Position numbers and translations under genes: made by a program
NCBI GenBank assembly: GCA_933228675.1
Contig: OW121743.1
Coordinates: forward strand, 59,890,639 to 59,954,638
DNA length: 64,000 nucleotides
DNA from: Stomorhina lunata
Lineage: Eukaryota; Arthropoda; Insecta; Diptera; Rhiniidae
Direction: 5' to 3'
The notes under the pieces: generated by a model
What the model was told of the DNA's origin: nothing
Seen by the model: only the letters and a program-made list of their open reading frames with translations
The model's database searches: none
Shown here: one piece after another, positions 54,901-63,500 of the stretch
Layout: each line of letters opens with the position of its first letter
Numbering within the stretch: the stretch's first letter is position 1

Positions 54901-56581
54901 ATAGAAAAGTTTTCGATAACTTTCTATTTTTATAGAAAAGTTTTCGATAACTTTCTATACCTATAGATAAGTCATCGATAACTTTCTATGTCTATAGAAA
55001 AGTTTTATTTCTATAGAAACGTTATCGATAACTTTCTATATATTTAGAAAAGTTATAGATAATTTTCTATTTCTATAAAATATAGAAATTTTTATACAAA
55101 AAATTGCTATATAAAAGTAATCGATAACTTTCTATTTCTATAGAAGTTATCGATATCTTTCTATTTCCATTAAAAAAGGTTATCGATAACCTTTTTATTT
55201 CTATAGAAAAGTTACCAAAAATGTTCTATTTCTATAGAAAACTTATCGATAACTTTCTATTTCTATAGAAAAGCTATCGATAATTTTTTATTTATACAGC
55301 AAAGTTATCGATAACTTTCTATTTCTATAGAAAAGCTATCGATAACATTTTATTTATACTTTATATTTCTATAGAAAAGTTATCGATAATTTTCTACTTT
55401 TATAGAAAAGTTATCGATAAGGTTTTTATTCTATAGAAAAGTTGTCGATAAGTTTTTTATTTCTATAGAAAAGTTATCGATAACTTTCTATTTCTATTGA
55501 AAAGTTATCTACAACTTTCTTTTTCTATAGAAAAGTTATAGATAACTTTTTATTTCTATAAAATAGTGTATACGATTTTATAAAAAAATAGTTTTATTTT
55601 TGTTGCAAATATTATTTGCATGCCCCACTGTACCTTCATAAAGCAAATGTATGAAGTGGCGCCACATTAAGTCATTGTTTTCATGTCAAACCATAAACTT
55701 GGATGAAAAGAACAAGCTACGACAAAAAGCCAACAGATTTAACACTCACGCTTAACACTTTTTGTCTTTAAAATTGACTTCCCCCAAAGCAGACATTTAA
55801 GACAGACAGACAGACAGACAGACATACATGACAATGAAATTAACCAAATGAATAGACACAATGATCGAGTGAAAGACAGACAGACAGACAGACATGCAAA
55901 TCTATTGTGATTCGCAAAAATTTTAACAAAAACTACTTGAAGGTTTGATCGTAACTTTTAAGATCATTCTTAAAATGTTCTCGGTTGTTAACAACTCAAC
56001 AACACAAAAGACTAAGCAAAAAAAACGAAACAAATTATCTCCAGATTTTTAACAAATTTTCACTTACCAAACCCCGACATGTTGAGATCGCTACCCTTGA
56101 GTCTTGTTCCTGTCCTCTGACTTTGCCATGATAATGACAACTGGTATTTTTCTGTGGTCGTTTGCGTGTGCGTAAATCTCTTTTGTGTCGCTCCACCACC
56201 AGATGAGGCGTCATGAAATACGAATTGGGTCTAAAGGAAATAGAATTGGAACCAAACAAAAGAAAAAAATGTTTTAAATTACAATTTTATGATGATAAGA
56301 TGTCGTAGACGTATTAATTTATTACTCTAATTCCAAATGTAAAGTTTCATTTTGTATTTGCAATTGATAGTGAACTTCAGGTTCTGCAGAGGATGTAGAT
56401 GATTCCGCTGCTGCTGCAGTTGCCTCATGATCATCTTTAATTTGAAAACTTCTACGCCTTCGTACGAGCGTATAATGTTCGTCATGATGATGCGTTAGAT
56501 TGTGTGTTAGAAATTCACCAGTTTTGGTGACTTTTTTTGGTATAACAAGTTCACCAGATATCAGTTCGTCCGAATGCAGGC
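24649..56581 (-). CDS. ADAMTS-family secreted metalloprotease (5' partial, 15 exons)
   Basis: A zinc protease of the extracellular matrix (M12B/ADAMTS). The fifteen exons listed separately join in frame to 1111 residues plus stop. Order: prodomain with a free-Cys region ([10 protein letters not shown]); a long His/Gln/Ser-rich insert; a furin-type site RTKR; catalytic domain from [16 protein letters not shown] with HELGHNFGMFHD and Met-turn HIMTP; disintegrin-like domain; TSP1 repeat [17 protein letters not shown]; Cys-rich domain and spacer; two C-terminal TSP1 repeats. The signal-peptide exon is missing, presumably beyond 56581 and perhaps outside the window. It could be the AdamTS-A orthologue, but which fly paralogue was not resolved. 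Every long intron is packed with 31-bp satellite. The gene is convergent with the GH31 gene. Confidence 0.93.
25028..25205 (-). CDS. ADAMTS exon (spacer end, second TSP1 repeat)
   Basis: Acceptor TTCCAG, donor GTAAGG. It encodes [19 protein letters not shown] and then [26 protein letters not shown] fits the O-fucosylation consensus. Confidence 0.9.
25263..25634 (-). CDS. ADAMTS exon (Cys-rich end and spacer)
   Basis: 124 codons, phase 0 on both sides, from [11 protein letters not shown] through [14 protein letters not shown], the hallmark end of the Cys-rich domain. The spacer has [15 protein letters not shown] and [14 protein letters not shown]. Donor GTAAGA at 25262. Confidence 0.92.
25708..25835 (-). 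CDS. ADAMTS exon (Cys-rich domain)
   Basis: Acceptor CCAACAG, donor GTGAGT. It encodes [14 protein letters not shown] and then [19 protein letters not shown], the classic 'DGTPC...CI.G.C' of the ADAMTS Cys-rich domain. Confidence 0.92.
25855..26905. repeat. GTTATCGATAAC 31-bp satellite, block a (orientation A)
   Basis: Units of about 31 bp carry GTTATCGATAAC, then TTTTCTATAGAAA and a variable AAGAAA or TAGAAA linker. Many units are degenerate. The block ends where the inserted repeat begins (TATACCCTTCACC). Confidence 0.9.
26906..29485. mobile_element. Interspersed repeat inserted in the satellite, family not assigned
   Basis: The left end is TATACCCTTCACCAATAGG with an AAGGGTATTATAAG hairpin half. 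The right end is GGTGAAGGGTATCCAAGATT, then CGGCAAAGCCGAATAT and CTTACTTG, a combination common in dipteran non-coding repeats. Two related internal modules (about 26990-27110 and 27795-27950) share CCGATCRACTCAGAATCG, each followed by a GTCTGTCC/GTCC microsatellite. Satellite continues on both sides, so it inserted into the array. No intact protein was seen; the frames across the GTCC tracts are not genes. Confidence 0.65.
29486..30165. repeat. GTTATCGATAAC satellite, block b (orientation A)
   Basis: Same unit and orientation as the block ending at 26905, so it is the far side of the array split by the inserted repeat. Confidence 0.9.
30185..30312 (-). CDS. ADAMTS exon (Cys-rich domain start)
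   Basis: Acceptor CATTACAG, donor GTAAGT. It encodes [17 protein letters not shown], then [20 protein letters not shown]. The C-(N)-C-P pattern and QC...Y are typical just after the first TSP1 repeat. Confidence 0.92.
30369..30553 (-). CDS. ADAMTS exon (first TSP1 repeat)
   Basis: Acceptor TCCTTAG, donor GTAAGT. It encodes [15 protein letters not shown] and then [17 protein letters not shown]. It has WxxWxxW C-mannosylation and CSRSCGG O-fucosylation consensus sites. Confidence 0.93.
30659..30902 (-). CDS. ADAMTS exon (end of catalytic and disintegrin-like domain)
   Basis: The acceptor ATTAG at 30903 is set by phase: the codon becomes Asp and the frame continues [11 protein letters not shown]. 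Also [22 protein letters not shown] and GTPCGKRK. The donor is GTTTGT, a weaker but valid donor. Confidence 0.9.
30962..31108 (-). CDS. ADAMTS exon (rest of zinc site and Met-turn)
   Basis: Completes the Asn of HELGHN and encodes [12 protein letters not shown] with the third zinc His and the following Asp, then [14 protein letters not shown] with the Met-turn. Donor GTGAGT. Confidence 0.93.
31150..32240. repeat. GTTATCGATAAC satellite, block c (orientation A)
   Basis: Units of GTTATCGATAACTTTTCTA then TAGAAAAGTAAA (or GCAAA/TTAAA). Well conserved at 31180-31860; it decays after 32040, and the decayed tail runs to about 32480. Confidence 0.92.
33500..34975. repeat. GTTATCGATAAC satellite, block d (orientation B)
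   Basis: Same unit in reverse complement, recognised by the linker: GATAACTTTCTATTTCTATAG then AAAAGTTATC. It contains an internal duplication around 34560-34620 and 34700-34750 (AGAATCGATAACATTTTATT). Confidence 0.92.
35965..37800. repeat. GTTATCGATAAC satellite, block e (orientation A)
   Basis: The most homogeneous stretch is 36340-36700, with near-identical 31-bp units ending AGTAAA. A higher-order duplication is visible: the variant series GTAATGTTCTCGATAAC, CCATAGAAAAGTTACG occurs at about 36705-36750 and again at about 37105-37150. Confidence 0.95.
37801..37935. repeat. Shared array-edge sequence, copy 1
   Basis: Contains GAAGTTCGTGTCTTAAGTC, TTTCGTTTTATTAG, ACGCATGTGTCTTAAATC, TTTTGATTTTT and AATTTTTTTGCCT. 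The same series occurs in reverse complement at 40010-40140 beside the next satellite block. Confidence 0.75.
37936..40009. other. Unique AT-rich intronic spacer
   Basis: Intronic DNA between two inverted satellite blocks. It has poly-T runs, CAACAA-like simple sequence and ATTCATTC short repeats. No exon, RNA gene or other repeat is supported. Confidence 0.5.
40010..40140. repeat. Shared array-edge sequence, copy 2 (inverted)
   Basis: AGGCAAAAAAATTT, AAAAGATTTAAGACACAAGC, then CGAAAGACTTAAGATACAAA precede block f. Reverse-complemented, these match the edge at 37801-37935 in order and spacing. Confidence 0.75.
40141..42840. repeat. GTTATCGATAAC satellite, block f (orientation B)
   Basis: The longest block. 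Units are reverse-complemented relative to the preceding block. It is homogeneous at 40300-40500 and 40800-41200 and degenerate beyond 41570. Short frames here are repeat shadows. Confidence 0.95.
42940..43053 (-). CDS. ADAMTS exon (zinc-binding HELGH)
   Basis: Acceptor TTTCCAG, donor GTAAGT. It encodes [17 protein letters not shown], then [12 protein letters not shown] with the first two zinc histidines and the catalytic Glu. The third His lies on the next exon, 11.8 kb away. Confidence 0.95.
43203..43301 (-). CDS. ADAMTS exon (catalytic domain)
   Basis: Acceptor CTTTTAG, donor GTAAGT. It encodes [17 protein letters not shown], then [15 protein letters not shown], the 'HHDVAVLLTR' strand of ADAMTS catalytic domains. 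Confidence 0.93.
43930..46430. repeat. About 153-bp tandem repeat, roughly 17 units
   Basis: Each unit carries CTTATATGGGAGCTATGGC, AAATATGGACCGATTGTCA, then TTTCATCGTGATATGTCATT and ATTAACATTTAAGTG. The TATGGGAGCTAT landmark recurs near 43934, 44092, 44404, 44556, 44709, 45013, 45166, 45321, 45474, 45775, 45926 and 46079, giving ~150-158-bp spacing. The array is preceded (about 43630-43700) by ACAAGTAAGAAGG and CCGACTATAAGATACCCT, a start seen in dipteran interspersed repeats, so it probably grew inside a mobile element. It lies in an ADAMTS intron. Confidence 0.85.
46431..47213. repeat. Degenerate ~35-bp tandem repeat
   Basis: Imperfect units around TTGCTTAGATTCCTATCAAC and TTTTCTAGCAACATG. 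The last ~165 bp (47050-47213) recur as a direct copy at 47782-47940 on the other side of the next satellite block. Confidence 0.6.
47214..47781. repeat. GTTATCGATAAC satellite, block g (orientation A)
   Basis: A short block of GTTATCGATAAC units with TAGAAATAGAAA linkers, bracketed by the ~165-bp direct duplication. Confidence 0.9.
47782..47940. repeat. Direct copy of 47050-47213
   Basis: Shares AATAATTTCTTTGAATC, AAGATTTCTACAA, TAACATGTTGCTAAGATTCC and TATTCATTCG with 47050-47213, in the same order. Confidence 0.7.
48098..48804 (-). CDS. ADAMTS exon (His/Gln-rich insert, furin site, catalytic start)
   Basis: 235 codons after acceptor TATGCAG, phase 0. First [13 protein letters not shown], then ~150 residues rich in His, Gln and Ser (long H and HQ runs, Pro/Ala/Ser stretches). 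Next comes [19 protein letters not shown]: a furin-type RTKR cleavage site at the start of the mature protease. [14 protein letters not shown] ends the exon. The open frame extends upstream past the acceptor to 48852, but that part is intron. A 156-codon frame in another register is a shadow. Confidence 0.9.
48994..49176 (-). CDS. ADAMTS exon (prodomain, Cys-switch region)
   Basis: 61 codons, phase 0 on both sides. It encodes [16 protein letters not shown], then [18 protein letters not shown]. The NCG cysteine fits the prodomain latency ('Cys-switch-like') position of ADAMTS proteins. Confidence 0.88.
49215..51080. repeat. GTTATCGATAAC satellite, block h (orientation A)
   Basis: Fills most of the intron between 49177 and 51549. 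A ~115-bp direct duplication (around GTTATCGATAACTTAGAAAT and GAAAGTCATCATTAAC) occurs at 49430-49550 and again at 49560-49680. Confidence 0.92.
51550..51669 (-). CDS. ADAMTS exon (prodomain)
   Basis: 40 codons, acceptor TATCCAG, donor GTAATT. It encodes [16 protein letters not shown], then [14 protein letters not shown], matching the 'G.I....YYIEP...HV.YRR' pattern of M12B propeptides. Confidence 0.9.
51850..52080. repeat. Array-edge-like sequence, copy 3
   Basis: Several GAAAGACTTAAGACACA-like motifs (AAATTTAAGACACAAGCG, ACGAAAGACTTAAGACACAT, GAAAGACTTAAGAAACAAAC) directly precede block i. They resemble the edge at 40010-40140 in the same relation to the satellite. Confidence 0.6.
52100..52975. 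repeat. GTTATCGATAAC satellite, block i (orientation B)
   Basis: Homogeneous units of GATAACTTTACTTTTCTATAG, then AAAAGTTATC, with a run of GCTTTTC variants at 52460-52680. Confidence 0.93.
52976..53925. other. Intronic AT-rich DNA with CAA/TTG simple repeats
   Basis: Holds AACAACAACAAG near 53378 and GTTGTTGTTGTTG near 53455. No exon is supported. Confidence 0.5.
53926..55570. repeat. GTTATCGATAAC satellite, block j (orientation B)
   Basis: Units of GATAACTTTCTATTTCTATAG then AAAAGTTATC, moderately degenerate, in the same intron and orientation as block i. Confidence 0.92.
55571..56067. other. Intronic flank with CAGA microsatellites
   Basis: Contains two short GACA tracts (near 55803-55825 and 55874-55893). 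No exon was seen before the donor of the 56068-56230 exon. Confidence 0.5.
56068..56230 (-). CDS. ADAMTS exon (prodomain)
   Basis: Acceptor CCTTTAG, donor GTAAGT. It encodes [18 protein letters not shown], then [10 protein letters not shown] and [11 protein letters not shown], the 'C.Y.G.V......A..S.C.GL' signature of the M12B propeptide. Confidence 0.92.
56326..56581 (-). CDS. ADAMTS first visible exon (prodomain N-terminal part)
   Basis: Acceptor TTGTTGCAG; it begins with two bases of a split codon, so an upstream signal-peptide exon must exist. It encodes [15 protein letters not shown], then [16 protein letters not shown]. Phase forces the donor GTAATA at 56325, which completes Glu and joins to PNSYF. 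Confidence 0.85.
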
Positions 56582-56764
56582 CTGCAACAAATTAATGGAA
56601 AGAAAATTTATAGCAAATAAAAAAATGTGGGTTAAAAATTTTAATTGGAATTGATATTTTATAATATTATATTAAAAAGCTAATTATATGTTATAGAATT
56701 TGTTCAAAATTACGTCCATAAATCAATTTGTTTACTTTTTAACATGAATAATTCAAAAACTTTT

Positions 56765-59140
56765 ATACCCTACAATAAGTTTTTCTTCATAAAGTTGTCC
56801 ATAAATTACTATTCCTATAGAAATATAAAGTTATCGATAACTTTTCTATAGAAATTAAAAGTTATCGATAACTTTTCTATAGAAATTTAAAGTTATCGAT
56901 AACTTTTCTATAGATATAGAAATAGAAACTTATAGGAAACTTTTCTATGGACTTTTCTCCAGACATCGATAACTTATCTATATAAATAGAAAGTTATCGA
57001 TAAATTTTCTAAAGAAACAGAAAGTTATGGACAACCTTTTCATAAAAATAAAAAGTTAAACCTAACTTTTCTATAGAAAACAAAAATTTCTAATAACTTA
57101 ATATAGAGAGAAAGTTTTCGATAACTTTTCTATAGAACAAAAGTTATCTATAACTTTCCTAAAGAAAAAGAAAATTATCGATAACTCTTCTATTAAATTG
57201 GAAATTTTTGGATAACATTTCTGTAGAAATAGAAAGTTATCGATAACTTTTCTATAGAAATAGAAAGTTATCGATAATTTGTCTATAGAAATAAAAAATT
57301 ATAGATACATTTTCTATAAAATAGGAAGTTATCGATAGCTTTTCAATAGAAATAAAAAGTTATCGATAACTTTTCTGTAGAAATAGAAAGTTATCGATAA
57401 CTTTCTATAAAAATTGAAAGTTATCAATAACTTTTTTTTAGAAATAGAAAGTTATCGATAACTTATTTAGAAAAGTTATCGATAACTATCTATTTCTACA
57501 GAAAAGTTATCGATAACTTTTTATTTCTATTGAAAAGTTATCGATAAAAATATCGATAACATAAAAATATCGATAACTTTTCTATAGAAATGGAAAGTTA
57601 TCGATAACTTTTTATAGAAATATAAAGTTTTCGATAACTTTTCTATAAAAATAAAAAGTTATCGATAGCTTTTCTAAAGAAATAGAAAGTTATCGATCAA
57701 TTTTGTATAGAAATAGAAAGTTATCGATAATTGTTCTATAGAAATAGAAAGTCATCTATAAGTTTTCTATTTAAATAGAAAGTATTCGATAACTTTGCTA
57801 TAGAAATAGAAAGTTGTCGTTAACTTTTCTATAGAAGTAGAAAGTTGTCGATAACTTTTCTATATAAATATAAAAATGTCGACAACTTTTTTGTAGAAAT
57901 ATAAAAATGTCGATAACTTTTCTATAGAAATATAGAGTTATCGATAACTTTTCTAAAGAAAAAGAAAGTTATTGAAAAACTTTTCTATGGAAAAAGAAAG
58001 TTATTGATAACTTTTCTATAGATAAAGAAAGCTATGGTTTACTTTTCTAAAGAAAAAGAAAGTTATCGATAACTTTTCTATAGAAATATAAAGTTATCGA
58101 AAACTTTTCTATAGAAATAGAAAGTTATCAATAGATTAGAAGGTTATCGATAACTTTTCTATAGAAATAGAAAGTTATCGATATCTTTTCTATAGATATA
58201 GAAAGTTATCGATAATTGTTCTATAAATACAGAAAGTTATCGATTACTTTTTCATTGAAATATAAAGTTATCGATAACTTTTCTGTAGAAATAGAAAGTT
58301 ATCGATAACTTTTCTACAAAAATAGAAAGTTATCGATAACTTTTCTATAGAAATAGAAAGTTATCGATAACTTTTCTACAAAAATAGAAAGTTATAGATA
58401 ACTTTATATTAAAATATAAAGTTATTGACAAAATTTCTATGGAAATAAAAAAGTTAGCGATGACTTTTCTACAAAAAAGTTATTGATAATTTTTCTATAG
58501 AAATATAAAGTTATCGATGACTTTCCTGAAAGTTATTCTATAGAAATGGAAAGTTATTGACAACTTTTCTATAGAAATGGAAAGTTATCGATAACTCTTC
58601 TATAGAAATGGGAAGTTATCGATAACTTTTCTATATAAATAGAAAGTTATCGATAACTTTTCTATAAAAATAGAAAGTTATCGATAACTTTTCTATAGAA
58701 ATAGAAAGTTATCGATAACTTTTTTATAGAAATAAAAAGTTATCGATAACTTTTCTATAGAAATAGAAAATTATCGAAAACTTTTCTATGGAAATAGAAA
58801 GTTATCGATATTTTTTCTATAGAAATAGAAAATTATCGATAACTTTTCTATAGAAATAGAAAGTTATCGATAACTTTTTTATGGAAATAGAAAGTTATCG
58901 ATATTTTTTCTATAGAAATAGAAAGTTATCGATAACTTTTCTATAGAAATAGAAAGTTATCGATAACTTTTCTATGGAAATAGAAAGTTATCGATATTTT
59001 TTCTATAGAAATAGAAAGTTGTCGATAACTTTTCTATATTAATAAATAGTTATCGATAACATTTGTATAGAAATAGAAGGTCAACGATTTCCATTCTGTA
59101 GCATTAGAAAGTTATTGATAAGTTTTCTATAGAAAATAAA
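56765..59140. repeat. GTTATCGATAAC satellite, block k (mostly orientation A)
   Basis: Units of GTTATCGATAACTTTTCTA then TAGAAATAGAAA, best conserved at 58560-59040. A few units at about 57465-57545 are inverted (orientation B), so the array has a local inversion. It lies in the intron upstream of the first visible ADAMTS exon. Confidence 0.93.
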
Positions 59141-60529
59141 AATTTTAAAAGTTGTTTCTGTACAAAATTTATTAAAAGAAGTGTTTGCAGAATTCGTTAA
59201 AGCCAATAGTGGAGTTTTGGGTTTTTTTTGCTTTTAATAATTTAACTATTACTTTTCGTTCCGATACAAAAAAATAATGTGCATCCCATAAATCACACCA
59301 TAAAAATAAAATTGAATTGTATGATTTTTCTGAACAGTTGATGTCGCATAAAAGTAATATTTAAATTTAATTAAAAATAATTACACGGCTCAAATGTGAT
59401 TATGGCCAATTATTATGTAAGACAAAAATGGCAGACATATAAAAAAAGTCAAGAAATATAGGAGGGGTGTACCAAAAATTCATAAATTTTTAAGCTTAGA
59501 TTATAACTCATATACGCGAAAGCAACATGGCTCAATCTTCTATTTGAAATATTTAAAATAACATATGAAATCTTATACAAATTTCTCATACAACCCTCGT
59601 AATTTCCACATAAAATAACGTCAACGTGAGTGTATATCATTTTTTGATATACCCAGAGGCTACAAATTCGCAAAACTTGCCATTTTAGAAAAAAAAAACA
59701 ACAACAACAAAAATAAACACAATTTTTTTGTGAATGAAAAATAAAAACTAAAAAAAACTACTGAAATAACAAATTTCATTCATAAAAAAGCCAGAGTCTT
59801 TCAAGAAACAATAAATCATACGTTGGCATTAAACTCTACAAAAAAAAATTCAACAGACAGACGGACGAAAAAGTAAGTAAGGACGGACAGACAGACAGTC
59901 AGAGATACATGAATTAAAGACGAATATAAGAGTAAAAATAAATTCTAAAAAGATAAATTGAAAAAATATAAAAAAATGGCTAAATTTTTAATAAATACAC
60001 AAAAAAAAACATGCAAACAAATTTTTTTACTTATAAATTGCCATAAATCTTATTTTAAAGTTTTATATACAATCTACTACCTCAAATTTGTATATGAAAT
60101 TTTCAATAAAAATTAAAAAAAAAATGTTTCAAACACTTTTAGTTGCCACCCATGTTTAACATCAACGTTTAAATTGAAATCATTTTAAATTGAATAAAAT
60201 TCAAAGTAAAAGAAATATGGTAGCAAAACGGCGACAGACGGACGAGCTATTAACATGAATTTAATTTAATTAATTTTCAGAAATAAGAATAATAAATTTA
60301 AAAAACAATATTTTTTTTAATTGAAATTTATGGTAGAGATTGATTGGTATTTCACCAATACCAATACATATACCAATACCAACTCGGATACTAATATTTG
60401 ACCTTATACTAATATAAATACTAATACTTAATAATACTTCTTAGAATACTAATTCTTATATTAACAAATACAAATATTACTAATGAAAATAATACTTCGG
60501 TTCATTCTTCGAGAAAATTACCCCATAAG
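59141..60529. other. AT-rich DNA, no feature supported
   Basis: Probably the 5' ADAMTS intron. It has poly-A tracts, a GGACAGACAGACAG microsatellite near 59883, and ATACCAATACC/ACTAATACT simple sequence near 60350-60470. No signal-peptide exon could be recognised on the minus strand. A 74-codon minus frame at 59449-59673 has no recognisable feature. Confidence 0.5.
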
Positions 60530-63500
60530 CAAATTATTCTATAAAAATTTTACACCGAAAATTTTTCTATAAAAATTTTACACCGAAAATTTTTCTATAA
60601 AAATTTTACACCGACAATTTTTCTATAAAAATTTTACACCGACAATTTTTCTATAAAAATTTTACACCGACAATTTTTCTATAAAAATTTTACACCGAAA
60701 ATTTTTCTATAAAAATTTTACACCGAAAATTTTTCTATAAAAATTTTACACCGAAAATTTTTCTATAAAAATTTTACACCGACAATTTTTCTATAAAAAT
60801 TTTACACCGAAAATTTTTCTATAAAAATTTTACAGCCAAATTTTTTCTATAAAAATTTTACACCGACAATTTTTCTATAAAAATTTTACACCGAAAATTT
60901 TTCTATAAAAATTTTTCACCGAAAAATTGTCTATAAAAATTTTACACCGAAAAATTTTCTATAAAAATGTTACACCGAAAATTTTTCTATAAAAATTTTA
61001 ACACCGAAAATTTTTTTATAAAATATTTAACACCGAAAATTTTTCTACAAAAATTTTAACACCGAAAATTTTTCCATAAAAATTTTAACACCGAAAATTT
61101 TTCTATAAAAATTTTAACACCGAAAATTTTTCTATAAAAATTTTAACACCGAAAATTTGTCTATAAAAATTTTAACACCGAAAATTTGTCTTTAAAAATT
61201 TTAACACCGAAAATTTGTCTATAAAAATTTTAACACCGAAAATTTTTCTATAAAAATTTTAACACCGAAAATTTTTCTATAAAAATTTTAACACAGAAAA
61301 TTTTTCTACAAAAATTTTAACACCGAAAATTTTTCCATAAAAATTTTAACACCGAAAATTTTTCTATAAAAATTTTAACACCGAAAATTTGTCTATAAAA
61401 ATTTTAACACCGAAAATTTGTCTATAAAAATTTTAACACCGAAAATTTTTCTATAAAAATTTTAACACCGAAAATTTTTCTATAAAAATTTTAACACCGA
61501 AAATTTTTCTATAAAAATTTTAATACCGAAAATTTTCTATAAAAATTTTAACACCGAAAATTTTTCTATAAAAATTTTAACACCGAAAATGTTTCTATAA
61601 AAATTTTAACACCGAAAATTTTTCTATAAAAATTTTAACACCGAAAATTTTTCTATAAAAATTTTAACACCGAAAATTTTTCTATAAAAATTTTAACACC
61701 GAAAATTTTTCTATAAAAATTTTAATACCGAAAATTTTCTATAAAAATTTTAACACCGAAAATTTTTCTATAAAAATTTTAACACCGAAAATTGTTCTAT
61801 AAAAATTTTAACAGCGAAAATTTTTCTATAAAAATTTTAACAGCGAAAATTTATCTATAAAAATTTTAACAGCGAAAATTTTTCTATAAAAATTTTAACA
61901 GCGAAAATTTTTCTATAAAAAAAAATTTTTCTATAAAAATTTTAACACCGAAAATTTTTCTATAAAAATTTTAACACCAAAAATTTTTCTACAAAAATTA
62001 TAACACCGAAAATTTTTCCATAAAAATTTTAACACCGAAAATTTTTCTATAAAAATTTTAACACCGAAAATTTGTCTATAAAAATTTTAACACCGAAAAT
62101 TTGTCTATAAAAATTTTAACACCGAAAATTTGTCTATAAAAATTTTAACACCGAAAATTTTTCTATAAAAATTTTAACACCGAAAATTTTTCTATAAAAA
62201 TTTTAACACCGAAAATTTTTCTATAAAAATTTTAACACCGAAAATTTTTCTATAAAAATTTTAACACCGAAAATTTTTCTATAAAAATTTTAACACCGAA
62301 AATTTTTCTATAAAAATTTTAACACCGAAAATTTTTCTATAAAAATTTTAACACCGAAAATTTTTCTATAAAAATTTTAACACCGAAAATTTTTCTATAA
62401 AAATTTTAACACCGAAAATTTTTCTATAAAAATTTTAACACCGAAAATTTTTCTATAAAAATTTTAACACCGAAAATTTTTCTATAAAAATTTTAACACC
62501 GAAAATTTTTCTATAAAAATTTTAACACCGAAAATTTTTCTATAAAAATTTTAACACCGAAAATTTTTCTATAAAAATTTTAACACCGAAAATTTTTCTA
62601 TAATAATTTTAAAACCGAAAATTTTTCTATAAAAATTTTAAAACCGAAAATTTTTCTATAAAAATTTTAACACCGAAAATTTTTCTATAAAAATTTTAAC
62701 ACCGAAAATTTTTCTATAAAAATTTTAACACCGAAAATTTTTCTATAAAAATTTTAACACCGAAAATTTTTCTATAAAAATTTTAACACCGAAAATTTTT
62801 CTATAAAAATTTTAACCCCGAAAAATTTTCTATAAAAATTTTAACCTCGAAAAATTTTCTATAAAAATTTTAACACCGAAAATTTTTCTATAAAAATTTT
62901 AACACCGAAAATTTTTCTATAAAAATTTTAACACAGAAAATTTTTCTACAAAAATTTTAACACCGAAAATTTTTCCATAAAAATTTTAACACCGAAAATT
63001 TTTCTATAAAAATTTTAACACCGAAAATTTTTCTATAAAAATTTTAACACCGAAAATTTTTCTATAAAAATTTTAACACCGAAAATTTTTCTATAAAAAT
63101 TTTAACACCGAAAATTTTTCTATAAAAATTTTAACACCGAAAATTTTTCTATAAAAATTTTAACACCGAAAATTTTTCTATAAAAATTTTAACACCGAAA
63201 ATTTTTCTATAAAAATTTTAACACCGAAAATTTTTCTATAAAAATTTTAACACCGAAAATTTTTCTATAAAAATTTTAACACCGAAAATTTTTCTATAAA
63301 AATTTTAACACCGAAAATTTTTCTATAAAAATTTTAACACCGAAAATTTTTCTATAAAAATTTTAACACCGAAAATTTTTCTATAAAAATTTTAACACCG
63401 AAAATTTTTCTATAAAAATTTTAACACCGAAAATTTTTCTATAAAAATTTTAACACCGAAAATTTTTCTATAAAAATTTTAACACCGAAAATTTTTCTAT

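Noticed and set aside
56035..56259. 74-codon minus frame taken as a complete small gene
   Set aside because: It is the ADAMTS prodomain exon read through both splice sites; the real exon is 56068-56230.
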